Assembly: GCF_018138715.1 (NCBI RefSeq) | Contig: NZ_JAGSHX010000006.1 | Location: 310,001 to 374,000 of the forward strand | DNA from: Streptomyces asiaticus | GTDB taxonomy: Bacteria; Actinomycetota; Actinomycetes; Streptomycetales; Streptomycetaceae | Direction: 5' to 3' | DNA: 64,000 bases | Shown here: one piece after another, positions 33,997-41,617 of the stretch | How the letters are laid out: each line of letters starts with the position of its first letter | Position numbering within the stretch: position 1 is the stretch's first letter | Position numbers and translations under genes: made by a program | Notes under the pieces: generated by a model | Database searches by the model: none | The model's input: only the letters and a program-made list of their open reading frames with translations | What the model was told of the DNA's origin: nothing

Positions 33997-34842
33997 ATGT
34001 CCGAGACGTTTCCGGTCAGTTCAGGTCCTGCCGCTCTTCTCGACCCCGACCCCTGCTCGCCCCGCCCCCGGATCGCCCCGCCCGCGCCTCCGCACCGCTT
34101 CCGCAGCCGCATCGGCGTCGACCTCGCCGGTGGCTTCTATCCGGTGCCGCATCGCTATCGGCTCTACCTCTCCGCGAGCTGTCCGCTCTCACTGCGCGTC
34201 TCCATCACCCTCGATCTGCTCGGGCTGCGGGACACCGTGGCCACCACCCTCGTCGGGCTCCCGGAGGACACCCCCGAGGCGTACGCCGCGCTGCGCGGGG
34301 CCTACGAGGCCACCTGGCACCGCTACAGCGGACCGGTGGACGCGCCCGCGCTGTGCGACGGCTGGACCGGACGTGTCGTCAGCAATCACACGCCCGACAT
34401 CCTGCGCGACCTCGCCGGCCATCTCAGCGACGACAGCGGGACCGGACGCCCCCGGCTGCGCCCGGCGGCCCTCGCCACGGACATCGACGCCCTCCGGGAC
34501 CTGCTCGACGCGGACATCACCCACGCCGCCCGGCAGGCCGGGACGGCTGCCGAGGCGGAGTGCCGGGACGCGGCGCTGGAGCGGCTGCTGACCGCCCTCG
34601 GCCGGCTCGACCGCGGGCTGACGGCCGCGCCGTACGCCCTGGGCGAGGAGCTGACCGCCGCCGATGTGGACCTGTGGGTGGCCCTGGTCCAACTCGACAC
34701 CGAGCACCGGCCCCTCCTGGACGCCGACGCGGCCGACCGGGTCTCCCGCCATGGGCGGCTGCGCGCCTATGTGCGGCGGCTGCACGCCCATCCGGCGTTC
34801 CACACCACGCTTCCGGAGGCCCTCCAGGACGAGGTGTCCTGA
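33997..34842 (+). CDS. Glutathione S-transferase-fold protein, Xi-class (glutathionyl-hydroquinone reductase-like)
   Basis: This 281-residue protein has a thioredoxin-like N-domain with the active-site Cys in YLSASCPLSLRVSI, near residue 68, followed by an all-helical GST C-domain (ALGEELTAADVDLWVALVQL). Xi-class enzymes reduce glutathionyl- or mycothiol-conjugated quinones; the canonical CPW motif is CPL here. Streptomyces use mycothiol, so that is the likely cofactor. The start at 33997 follows TTGGAGAG. The gene is preceded by a leader peptide with a conserved Cys, and its last codons and stop are duplicated downstream at 34851. Confidence 0.8.
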   Translation: MSETFPVSSGPAALLDPDPCSPRPRIAPPAPPHRFRSRIGVDLAGGFYPVPHRYRLYLSASCPLSLRVSITLDLLGLRDTVATTLVGLPEDTPEAYAALRGAYEATWHRYSGPVDAPALCDGWTGRVVSNHTPDILRDLAGHLSDDSGTGRPRLRPAALATDIDALRDLLDADITHAARQAGTAAEAECRDAALERLLTALGRLDRGLTAAPYALGEELTAADVDLWVALVQLDTEHRPLLDADAADRVSRHGRLRAYVRRLHAHPAFHTTLPEALQDEVS

Positions 34843-34864
34843 GTCTACGTCGAGGTGTCCTGAG
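34830..34864. repeat. Direct duplication of the reductase gene terminus
   Basis: CGAGGTGTCCTGAG occurs at 34830-34843 (including the stop codon) and again at 34851-34864, giving a second in-phase stop. Confidence 0.85.
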
Positions 34865-34965
34865 GGGCGTCACGGTGCGGCGTCAGGCGGGCGGACACGA
34901 TTTCCAGTGTGCTCCCCCGCCGCGGCCGTTGGCGCCGCTCGGCGGCGCGGCGCACGGCCCGGCGC

Positions 34966-35709
34966 TCAGGACAGCGCGGCCCGCGCGTCGCCGAACTCGC
35001 CCATCGCCCCGGCCACGATGGCCTCCAGACGGGCGTGGTGGGCGCCGCGCCAGTAGACCCGCTCACAGACCGTGCAGCGCGCGAAGACGTCGTAGGTGCG
35101 CCGGGTGCCGCGCTGGAGCCGCTCCCGGACCGTCTCCTTGTCGGCGTCCTCCAGTGGCCCGTTGCAGGCGGTGCAGCGGGTCCAGGGTGCCAGGCTCGGG
35201 GTGAACCGGCCGAGGACGTCGCGCAGCTGCTCATCGGGGCGGTCGCTGTAGACGTACGCCCCGGCCCACAGCTCGCGACGGCGCAGCAGCCCCCGGTCGC
35301 GGGAGAGCAGCACCCGGCGCTGGGCGGCGGAGCGCGCGGCCAGCTCGGGATCGCCGATGTCCTCGCTCTCGTACGCGGCGTCCACGCCCAGCAGCCGCAG
35401 CCGCCGCGCGAGGGTGCCCAGGTGCACATCGAGCAGGAAGCGCAGCGGCGCGCCCGGGACCCGCTGGGGGCGGACGACCGGCTGGACCTCCACGGTCTCC
35501 CCCGCGCCCGGCACCCGCGAGACGGCGGCCTCCTCGCCGTTCACCAGCACCCTTCCCACCTCGGTGAGCGGCACCCCGAGCGACTCGACCACATGGCCGA
35601 GGGTGGAGACGCCGTCGGTGACGACGGCCGTCCAGGGGCGGCGCCGCTCGGGGACGGCGAAGAAGCGCAGCTCAGGAGCGAGGCTGACGTGGATCTCGGG
35701 TCCGTTCAC
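34966..35709 (-). CDS. Mut7-C RNase-domain protein with ubiquitin-like N-terminus
   Basis: This 247-residue protein starts at GTG (VNGPEIHVSLAPELRFF). Residues 1-90 form a MoaD/ThiS-like ubiquitin fold (DGVSTLGHVVESLGVPLTEV, VNGEEAAVSRVP). The Mut7-C PIN-like nuclease domain follows: RFLLDVHLGTLARRLRLLGV, VLLSRDRGLLRR and acidic residues. A zinc ribbon (CTACNGPL and CTVCERVYW) ends it. The family is predicted to cut RNA; its in-vivo target is unknown. The frame is open far upstream on this strand, but that part is antisense to gene remnants and shows no protein-like pattern. Confidence 0.85.
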   Translation of the reverse strand: MNGPEIHVSLAPELRFFAVPERRRPWTAVVTDGVSTLGHVVESLGVPLTEVGRVLVNGEEAAVSRVPGAGETVEVQPVVRPQRVPGAPLRFLLDVHLGTLARRLRLLGVDAAYESEDIGDPELAARSAAQRRVLLSRDRGLLRRRELWAGAYVYSDRPDEQLRDVLGRFTPSLAPWTRCTACNGPLEDADKETVRERLQRGTRRTYDVFARCTVCERVYWRGAHHARLEAIVAGAMGEFGDARAALS

Positions 35710-35879
35710 ACCGCCAGCATGCCAGGCGCCCCCGGCCCGGGGCGACGGCGTTTCGGGGGTCAGGCCGTAGCGGACCAGAGCACCTGCCGGCGAGCAGGTG
35801 GCCTCCGGCACGGTCGTGGCCATGATCGGAGCGGAGTGACCGCGCCCCGGGGCCGAGCGGGACCTGTACCCGTCCGTAC

Positions 35880-36277
35880 GTGCGCCGCGGTCCGGGCGGC
35901 GGCCTGGTCGTGGCCGAGCCCGATCCGGACGCCATGGTCCACGCGACAGCGGTCCATCTGCGCTACCGCAAGGTCGGCCCGCAGGCGCTGTTCGAGGCGC
36001 GCACCGCCCTCGAGGTGGCGGCGGTCCGCGGCGCGTCCGAGAACATCGACGAGGCCTCATCAATGTGCTGACGCAGCTGAGCGCGGCCGACTTCCTCGGC
36101 GCCACCGCGACGTTCGACAAGAAGGCGGCCCGCAGGGTGGAGTCGTCGAAGCAGGCCGAGGAGGTCCACCGGACGCACGAGGCGATCGCGGACGCGATCG
36201 TGGCGGGCGACGCCGCGCTGGCCCAGCACCGCGCGGTGCGCCACTTGAACGCGCCGGCCGCCGCCCTCGGCTCCTGA
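35880..36277 (+). pseudogene. Remnant of a GntR/FadR-family regulator
   Basis: Two fragments in different frames belong to one FadR-type regulator. 35880-36071 encodes RRGPGGGLVVAEPDPDAM and LFEARTALEVAAVRGASE (end of the DNA-binding domain and start of FCD). 36065-36277 encodes the FCD C-terminus (EVHRTHEAIADAIVAGDAAL, AQHRAVRHL). The N-terminal helix-turn-helix is missing, the middle of FCD is deleted and the frame shifts at about 36060. The gene cannot make a functional protein. Confidence 0.75.
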
Positions 36278-36321
36278 CCCGCCGCCACAAGTCCGGCACG
36301 CCGGGGGCGGCCGCCGTCACC

Positions 36322-36553
36322 GCCGCCTCCACCTGGTCAACCGGCGCGGTGTCGAGCGGTGTCGAGGTGCACGGCCGGCCCTCGGTCGCCTCCTGCGCCG
36401 ACCTCGACGCGGTCGCGGACGCCGTGGCGCGGATCGAGGACCTCGCCCTCGCGGTGGCGGAGGACCTGGAGTCCCTCGAGGCCAATCCACTGTGGGGTGG
36501 CGGGCGCCACCGTCGAGGCGCTGGACGCCCTCGTCACCTGGCGCAGCTCCTGA
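36322..36553 (+). pseudogene. Remnant of an ATP-grasp acyl-CoA synthetase C-terminus
   Basis: One frame reads ADLDAVADAVARIEDLALAV and ESLEANPLW, then a shift near 36497 leads to VAGATVEALDALVTWRSS and a stop. The D-L-D-A-x-A-D-A-V and E-x-N-P-L pattern matches the ATP-grasp end of NDP-forming acetyl/acyl-CoA synthetases. Only the last 75 or so codons remain. With the FadR remnant just upstream, this looks like a decayed regulator/acyl-CoA-ligase locus. Confidence 0.5.
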
Positions 36554-36593
36554 CCAGGTGGCCGTCCCGGGGAGGAGCGTGCGGGCCGGGGCG

Positions 36594-37466
36594 TCACTCC
36601 GGCGGTTCGGCCGCCTTGGCCCGGTCGCGGCGCCGCTTGCGGCGCCAGGCCACCATCCGCAGATAGTCCTCGTGCAGCACCCGCCCGACGAGCGCACCGC
36701 CGAAGACCACGTAGCCGACGCCGACCAGCCAGGACTGGACGACCAGGACGGTGCCGACCGGGCCGTAGGAGACCGTGCTGGAGGCGATCAGAGGGGAGAA
36801 CACCAGCTGGGAGAAGACCCGCAGCCCCAGCAGCCCGATGCTGGTGGCCAGCGCGCCGGGCAGCAGGGCGCCCCAGCTGATCCGTCCGCCGAGCAGCAGA
36901 TACTGCGACCACCAGAAGAACAGCACCGTGCCCAGCACCGCCACCAGTACCCGGGAGAAGCCGGGGGCCAGATGGGCGGAGAGCAGCAGATAGCAGATCA
37001 GCACCACGAGCCACACCAGATGGCGCCAGACGGTGTGCCAGCGGCCGGCCGGCAACTCCCACACCTTCTCGTAGCCGACCTGGAGCACCGTGCCGAAGCG
37101 CAGTCCGAAGATGGCCAGCGTGGCCAGACCGAAGGCGGTGGTGGACTCCAGCGCCTGCTTGGGCGGGGCGAACAGCCGCTGCACCTCGTCCCGTGAGGTC
37201 GAGGTGAGCCCGAGGCCCTCGGCCAGCCACTGGGCGAAGCCGAGCCGGTTCACCGGATCGGCCGCGGCGACCACGATCAGCAGCGGCACCAGGGTGAGAA
37301 AGCCCAGGGCGGCGAAGCCCATCGCGCGGTGCAGCAGCTCGAATTCGCTGCCCCGGCGCCATCCGCGTCCGATCGCGGACCGGTCGAACGCGTCCTCCAG
37401 CCGCCGCCACCAGGGCCAGGACCTGGGCCCTCGGGAGGAGCCGGACGCGGACCGATTCTCGGACAT
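36594..37466 (-). CDS. YihY/BrkB-family inner-membrane protein
   Basis: This 290-residue polytopic protein has about six membrane helices (AMGFAALGFLTLVPLLIVVA, LVWLVVLICYLLLSAHLAP, VLVAVLGTVLFFWWSQYLLL, WGALLPGALATSIGLLGLRV, VGTVLVVQSWLVGVGYVVFG). It shows the BrkB/YihY/UPF0761 pattern and a very basic C-terminus (RRKRRRDR). Family members are wrongly called ribonuclease BN in old annotations; actual function is unsettled, with transport or envelope roles proposed. The ATG at 37466 is preferred, with a GTG two codons upstream possible. It stands alone between the remnants and the Cys-rich operon. Confidence 0.85.
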   Translation of the reverse strand: MSENRSASGSSRGPRSWPWWRRLEDAFDRSAIGRGWRRGSEFELLHRAMGFAALGFLTLVPLLIVVAAADPVNRLGFAQWLAEGLGLTSTSRDEVQRLFAPPKQALESTTAFGLATLAIFGLRFGTVLQVGYEKVWELPAGRWHTVWRHLVWLVVLICYLLLSAHLAPGFSRVLVAVLGTVLFFWWSQYLLLGGRISWGALLPGALATSIGLLGLRVFSQLVFSPLIASSTVSYGPVGTVLVVQSWLVGVGYVVFGGALVGRVLHEDYLRMVAWRRKRRRDRAKAAEPPE

Positions 37467-37598
37467 ACCCACTCCCCTACTCGCGCCACCGGCTCGACCT
37501 GGGCAGTGCCGTCCAGGCTACTCGGGGTGGTGACGTTCCGCCGGGAGCTCCGCCGGGCGTCCCCCCGGAACACCTGTGCGGTGTCCGGGTGTCCGTCG

Positions 37599-37613
37599 GT
37601 GCCCGCTCGGCGG
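37599..37613 (-). terminator. Small hairpin after the MauE-type gene
   Basis: GCCCGC and GCGGGC pair around a TCG loop immediately beyond the stop of the last gene of the Cys-rich operon. It is short but well placed as a terminator. Confidence 0.4.
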
Positions 37614-37616
37614 GCT

Positions 37617-38477
37617 TCACGCCGTGGCCATGACCGGGGCCCCGCTGTCCGCGTCGATGACGCTGACCCGGACGGCGGGCTCGCGCACCGTGTCGAGGCT
37701 GGCCCCGGCGTCCACCGCGAAGAGCACCAGCACGGGCCTCGCGGCCGGGCCGCCCCCGTACACCCCGGCGAACTGGAGGATGCGCCAGCCGCCGTCGTCC
37801 CAGTGGTCCAGCAGCGCGGAGCGCACCACACGGGAGACGCTCTGCCAGGCGCGCGAGCGCTCCAGCAGTTCGACGGTCGCGGCGACCGGGACCGCCGTCC
37901 GCCCTCCGGTCGCGGCGAGCGGATGGCCGGTGATCCGCAGCCGCAGCCGGCGCAGCGGCATCCGCCAGCGGCGGTCGGGATCGGCGGAGAGGGCCGTCAG
38001 GGCCGCCGCCGCGGCCAGGACCAGGCACAGCGCCGCGGCCGGACGGCGGGCCGCCGCGGCCCACCAGGGCTGCTGGGCCAGGGCCGCCGCGGCCCCGCCC
38101 GCGAGGACCGCGGCGGCGCGGGCGAAGGAGCGCCAGGTGAGGGGGGTGTCCGGCCGTGCCGTACAGCCGCAGGAGGAGCCTGGCGCGGCGGCGCGGGCGT
38201 AGCCGAGGTAGCCGAGGAAGCCCGCGCCGAGGAGGGCGGCCGCCGCTCCCGGGAGCGGGGTGACGGGCGGGGCCAGCAGCGCGGCGGCGAGGAGGAGTTC
38301 GACCGCGCCGAGGGTACGGAGGGCGAGCGCGGCCCGGCCGCCGTCGCGCAGCAGCCGCGCGAGCGCGGTACGGGACGCCTGCCGGGCGGTGCCCCGGCCG
38401 AACAGCTTGCCCGCACCGGCCGGCCCCAGCACCCCGGCGAGCACCAGCGGGGCGAGGGCACAGACCAGGGCGCTCAC
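37617..38477 (-). CDS. MauE/DoxX-type redox-associated membrane protein
   Basis: This 286-residue protein starts at a GTG overlapping the previous stop (GTGA). Four N-terminal membrane helices (LVCALAPLVLAGVLGPAGAG, LGAVELLLAAALLAPPVTPL, PGAAAALLGAGFLGYLGYA, AAAALCLVLAAAAAL) match the MauE/DoxX family. A vicinal Cys motif GSSCGCTARPDTP lies between helices 3 and 4. MauE in methylotrophs supports disulfide formation in the Cys-rich methylamine dehydrogenase small subunit. A soluble C-terminal domain of about 120 residues is added here. The Cys-rich protein two genes upstream is the obvious client candidate. Confidence 0.8.
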   Translation of the reverse strand: MSALVCALAPLVLAGVLGPAGAGKLFGRGTARQASRTALARLLRDGGRAALALRTLGAVELLLAAALLAPPVTPLPGAAAALLGAGFLGYLGYARAAAPGSSCGCTARPDTPLTWRSFARAAAVLAGGAAAALAQQPWWAAAARRPAAALCLVLAAAAALTALSADPDRRWRMPLRRLRLRITGHPLAATGGRTAVPVAATVELLERSRAWQSVSRVVRSALLDHWDDGGWRILQFAGVYGGGPAARPVLVLFAVDAGASLDTVREPAVRVSVIDADSGAPVMATA

Positions 38478-39109
38478 CGCCGCCTCCCCGCGCCGGGGGC
38501 GACCGTGACCCGGACGAGGTCCACGGAGCCGTCGGACGGCCGCCACGCGCCGAGCACCTGGGCGCTCTGCCCGATGGTGAGCCGGGACAGATCGGCGGTG
38601 GGCGAGGCGGTGCCGTACGCGGCGCTGGTGGTCTCCGCCATGAGGTTGCCGACGATCTCGTGGTGCCCGTGGGCGAGGTGCAGCCGGGTCTTCTCGATAC
38701 CGCGGATGGTGGCGTCGAGGTTCACGATGTTGACCCACACCGCGTCGGCGGCGAGGGTGCCGTCGGGCAGCGGGACGCCGCGGGCGTAGAGTCCGTCGCC
38801 GGTCTCGATGTCGGCCGCGGTGGTGGCCCGGGCCTTCCAGACGCTGGTGGCGCCCGTGACCCGCACCCGGGAGTGGTCGCCGTAGGAGCCCGCGACCGCC
38901 AGGACGTCGTCGTTGATCGCGGTGATCCGCCCCTCGGCGAAGGCGCTCTCGGCGACCGCCGGGTCCAGGGGGCGTATGGGCGCGGCGAAGGCGGCGTCGG
39001 CGTCCACCGCGCCCAGGGCGGTCGCCCCGACGACGGTGGCGCCATGGAGGGCGGCGGTGGTGAGGAAGCGACGGCGGTCGAGGGGGGTGCCGGTGCGGTA
39101 CGCGCTCAT
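38474..39109 (-). CDS. Tat-exported protein of unknown function, DUF5666-like beta fold
   Basis: This 211-residue protein has a textbook twin-arginine signal (DRRRFLTTAALHGATVVGA), so it is exported folded. The mature part has repeated small beta units (GRITAINDDVLAVAGSYGDH, YARGVPLPDGTLAADAVWVN), resembling DUF5666-type OB-like domains. It contains a His cluster (HLAHGHHEIVG) that could hold metal. It lies 13 bases after the Cys-rich gene and overlaps the MauE-type gene by four bases. No enzyme motif is recognised. Confidence 0.75.
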   Translation of the reverse strand: MSAYRTGTPLDRRRFLTTAALHGATVVGATALGAVDADAAFAAPIRPLDPAVAESAFAEGRITAINDDVLAVAGSYGDHSRVRVTGATSVWKARATTAADIETGDGLYARGVPLPDGTLAADAVWVNIVNLDATIRGIEKTRLHLAHGHHEIVGNLMAETTSAAYGTASPTADLSRLTIGQSAQVLGAWRPSDGSVDLVRVTVAPGAGRRR

Positions 39110-39122
39110 GGCCGGGCCCGCC

Positions 39123-39545
39123 TCATTCGAAGATGGAGACCGGCAGGGTGCCGGAGCTCAGGCTGCCGATGGCGGAGAAGGCGGCGGGGGTGAGGTCGAT
39201 GACCCGGTTGGTGCGGCAGACCCCGTCGCAGCAGGTGGACTCGGAGCAGAAGCTACGGGTGCGCGGGCCGCAGTCGCTGACGGTGACACAAACGCTCGCG
39301 CCCGAGCAGTCATGGCGCACCTTCATCACCGAGCCGCAGCCGCGCCGGGGTATGTCCTCGCCGCACAGGTCCGGCCGGGTGATGTCCCAGCACTCCTTGG
39401 AGGCGTTGGGCCAGGCGGCCTGAAGGGCGCTGGACCGGCAGGTGCCGCACGCGCCGCCGCCCGCGGAGGCGCATGGACCCCAGGCGCTGCCACAACAGAA
39501 CCAGGTGGCCTCGCCGTTCCAGAGCTTGGTCGATCCGCACGCCAT
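39123..39545 (-). CDS. Cysteine-rich RlpA/barwin-like small protein
   Basis: This 140-residue protein contains 16 cysteines, including CC pairs (WFCCGSAW, STCCDGVC) and CGTC. The C-terminal half follows the double-psi beta-barrel pattern of RlpA/expansin/barwin proteins: VCVTVSDCGPRTRSF, then NRVIDLTPAAFSAIGSLSSG and PVSIFE. No signal peptide is visible at the ATG 39545, yet the Cys content predicts an oxidising, extracytoplasmic location. It might leave the cell with the Tat-exported neighbour. It heads the three-gene operon ending in a MauE-type disulfide helper. Expansin-like polysaccharide binding is one possible role. Confidence 0.75.
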   Translation of the reverse strand: MACGSTKLWNGEATWFCCGSAWGPCASAGGGACGTCRSSALQAAWPNASKECWDITRPDLCGEDIPRRGCGSVMKVRHDCSGASVCVTVSDCGPRTRSFCSESTCCDGVCRTNRVIDLTPAAFSAIGSLSSGTLPVSIFE

Positions 39546-39637
39546 GGCACTGTCCTCCCGGCCTCGGTCCCGCCCTCGGAGCAGCACCATCATCCGCGGG
39601 GCCGGGCCCGGTCGCCACGGGAAGGCGTCCGGTCGGA

Positions 39638-39715
39638 GTCCTCACAACCGCTCGGCGATGCGCCGGACTCCGTCCGTCGAGTCGGTGGCCGCGGTCCTCA
39701 CAACCGCTCGACGAT
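39638..39715. repeat. Direct duplication of the thiolase gene terminus
   Basis: GTCCTCACAACCGCTCG plus a near-identical CGAT continuation occurs at 39638-39659 and 39694-39715. The right copy holds the thiolase stop codon; the left copy lies 35 bases further downstream of the gene. Confidence 0.85.
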
Positions 39716-40855
39716 CGTGACGTTCGCCTGGCCGCCCCCCTCGCACATCGTCTGGAGTCCGTAGCGGCCGCCGGTGCGCTCCAGTTCGTGCAGAAGGGTG
39801 GTCATCAGCTTGGCGCCGGTGGCGCCGAGCGGGTGGCCCAGGGCGATGGCGCCGCCGTTGACGTTGACCCGCTCGGGGTCCGCGCCGGTCTCCTTCAGCC
39901 AGGCCAGGACGACGGGGGCGAACGCCTCGTTGATCTCGACCAGGTCGATGTCGCCGATGGTCAGCCCGGTCTTCTTCAGCGCGTGCGCGGTCGCCGGGAT
40001 GGGCGCGGACAGCATCCGGATCGGGTCCTCGCCGCGCACCGACAGATGGTGCACCCGGGCGCGCGGGGTCAAGCCGTGCTCCCGTACGGCCTGTTCGGAG
40101 GCGAGCAGCAGGGCCGCGGCGCCGTCGGAGACCTGCGAGGAGAGCGCGGCGGTGAGCCGCCCGCCCTCGATCAGCGGCTTGAGCGCGGCCATCTTCTCCA
40201 GGCTGGTGTCCCGGCGCGGCCCCTCGTCCACCGAGACGTCCCGGAACGGGACGGTCTCGCGGTCGAAGCGTCCCTCGTCGATGGCGCGCAGCGCCCGCTG
40301 GTGCGAGCTCAGGGCGAACTCCTCCATGGCCTCGCGGGTGATGCCCCATTTCTCGGCGATCAGCTCGGCTCCGTAGAACTGGCTGACCGGCCGGTCGCCG
40401 TAGCGCGCCCGCCATCCCTCCGAGCCCGCGAAGGGGCCTTCGGTCAGCCCCAGCGGCTCACCGGCCCTGCCGCTGGCGAAGCCGATGGGCACCATCGACA
40501 TGTTCTGCACCCCGCCCGCGACCACCAGGTCCTGGGTGCCGGAGAGCACCGCCTGCGCGGCGAAGTGCAGGGCCTGCTGCGAGGAGCCGCACTGCCGGTC
40601 GACGGTCACGCCCGGGACCTCCTCCGGGAGCCCGGCGGCCAGCCAGCAGGTGCGCGCGATGTCCCCGGCCTGCGGGCCCACGGTGTCCAGACAGCCGAAG
40701 ACGACGTCCTCGACGGCGGCCGGATCGGCGCCCGAGCGCTCCATCAGCGTGCGCAGGACATGGGCTCCGAGGTCGGCGGGGTGGACGGAGGCGAACCCGC
40801 CCTTCCGCCGCCCCACCGGCGTCCTTACCGCTTCCACGATGTATGCCTCGGGCAT
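39698..40855 (-). CDS. fadA6: Acetyl-CoA acyltransferase (thiolase), FadA6-like
   Basis: This 385-residue thiolase cleaves 3-ketoacyl-CoA with CoA. Active-site residues are visible: nucleophilic Cys in VDRQCGSSQQA, His in NEAFAPVVLAW and GHPLGATGAK, and the second Cys in CEGGGQANVT. The sequence pattern, including GVTVDRQCGSSQQAL and EKMAALKPLIEGGRLTAA, is strikingly like mycobacterial FadA6, a member of the KstR2 regulon for steroid ring C/D degradation. It is the last gene of the SDR-kstR2-thiolase operon, following the KstR2-like repressor by 24 bases. Confidence 0.85.
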   Translation of the reverse strand: MPEAYIVEAVRTPVGRRKGGFASVHPADLGAHVLRTLMERSGADPAAVEDVVFGCLDTVGPQAGDIARTCWLAAGLPEEVPGVTVDRQCGSSQQALHFAAQAVLSGTQDLVVAGGVQNMSMVPIGFASGRAGEPLGLTEGPFAGSEGWRARYGDRPVSQFYGAELIAEKWGITREAMEEFALSSHQRALRAIDEGRFDRETVPFRDVSVDEGPRRDTSLEKMAALKPLIEGGRLTAALSSQVSDGAAALLLASEQAVREHGLTPRARVHHLSVRGEDPIRMLSAPIPATAHALKKTGLTIGDIDLVEINEAFAPVVLAWLKETGADPERVNVNGGAIALGHPLGATGAKLMTTLLHELERTGGRYGLQTMCEGGGQANVTIVERL

Positions 40856-40879
40856 GGCAGCTCCTTGAGATCCCTCAGG

Positions 40880-41602
40880 TCATGACGGTCTTACGGTCGT
40901 TGTGTCTTCAGTCCGGTCCCGACGTGTCTGTTCTTCTCGCGGAGTGATGCCGTCCAGGACCATCGACAGATACTGGCGGGCGATCTCCTCGGGGCTGTGC
41001 CGGCCCCCCGGCCGGTACCACGAGGCGGCGACCCACACCGTGTCGCGCAGGAAGCGGTACGCCAGCCGGATGTCGAGGTCGGCGCGGAAGACCCCCTCGG
41101 CCACTCCGCGCTCCAGCGCGCCCAGCCACGCCCGCTCGAACCGCCCCTGCGATTCGCTGAGATAGCGGAAGCGCGGCTGGGTGGCGAGGTGCTTGGACTC
41201 CTTCTGGTAGATCGCGACGGCGGCGCGGTGCCGGTCGATCTCCCGGAAGGACTCGGTGACGAGTGCCTCGACGGTCTCCCGGGGGCCGAGTCCGGCGCCG
41301 AGCACCTCGTCGTACCCGGCCCAGAGCTCGTTCAGGAAGGTGGAGAGGATCTCGTCGACCATCGACTCCTTGGAGTCGAAGTGGTAGTAGAGGCTGCCCG
41401 CGAGCATCCCCGCCTCGTCCGCGATCCGGCGGACGGTGGTCGCGTTGTACCCCTGGGCGGCGAAGACCTCCGCCGCGGTCGAGAGCAGTTCACGCCGTCG
41501 CTCGGGAGACGGGGTCACGGTCGTCTTCTTCTCGCTGTTCTTCTTCTCGCTGCTCTTCGCACTGTTTCCGGTGGAAGCGCGGTTCCTGGTGGAATTCGGC
41601 AC
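40880..41602 (-). CDS. kstR2: TetR-family repressor, KstR2-like
   Basis: This 240-residue regulator has a low-complexity N-terminus (SEKKNSEKKTT) and then a TetR helix-turn-helix (GYNATTVRRIADEAGMLAGS, LYYHFDSKESMVDEILSTFL). The ligand domain follows KstR2 closely: AVAIYQKESKHLATQPRFRY, LDIRLAYRFLRDTVWVAASW and RPGGRHSPEEIARQYLSMVL. KstR2 represses late steroid catabolism and is released by a HIP-CoA thioester. It sits between the SDR and thiolase genes on one transcript, and a KstR2-type operator lies in front of the operon. The ligand in this organism is inferred only. Confidence 0.85.
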   Translation of the reverse strand: MPNSTRNRASTGNSAKSSEKKNSEKKTTVTPSPERRRELLSTAAEVFAAQGYNATTVRRIADEAGMLAGSLYYHFDSKESMVDEILSTFLNELWAGYDEVLGAGLGPRETVEALVTESFREIDRHRAAVAIYQKESKHLATQPRFRYLSESQGRFERAWLGALERGVAEGVFRADLDIRLAYRFLRDTVWVAASWYRPGGRHSPEEIARQYLSMVLDGITPREEQTRRDRTEDTTTVRPS

Positions 41603-41617
41603 GTTCTCATTCTCGCC

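Noticed and set aside
35710..35879. N-terminal helix-turn-helix of the FadR remnant
   Set aside because: No GntR-like sequence could be found in any plus-strand frame, so the remnant is taken to begin at 35880.
36594..37466. Ribonuclease BN label for the BrkB/YihY protein
   Set aside because: The protein is a polytopic membrane protein with no nuclease motif; the label is an old misannotation.
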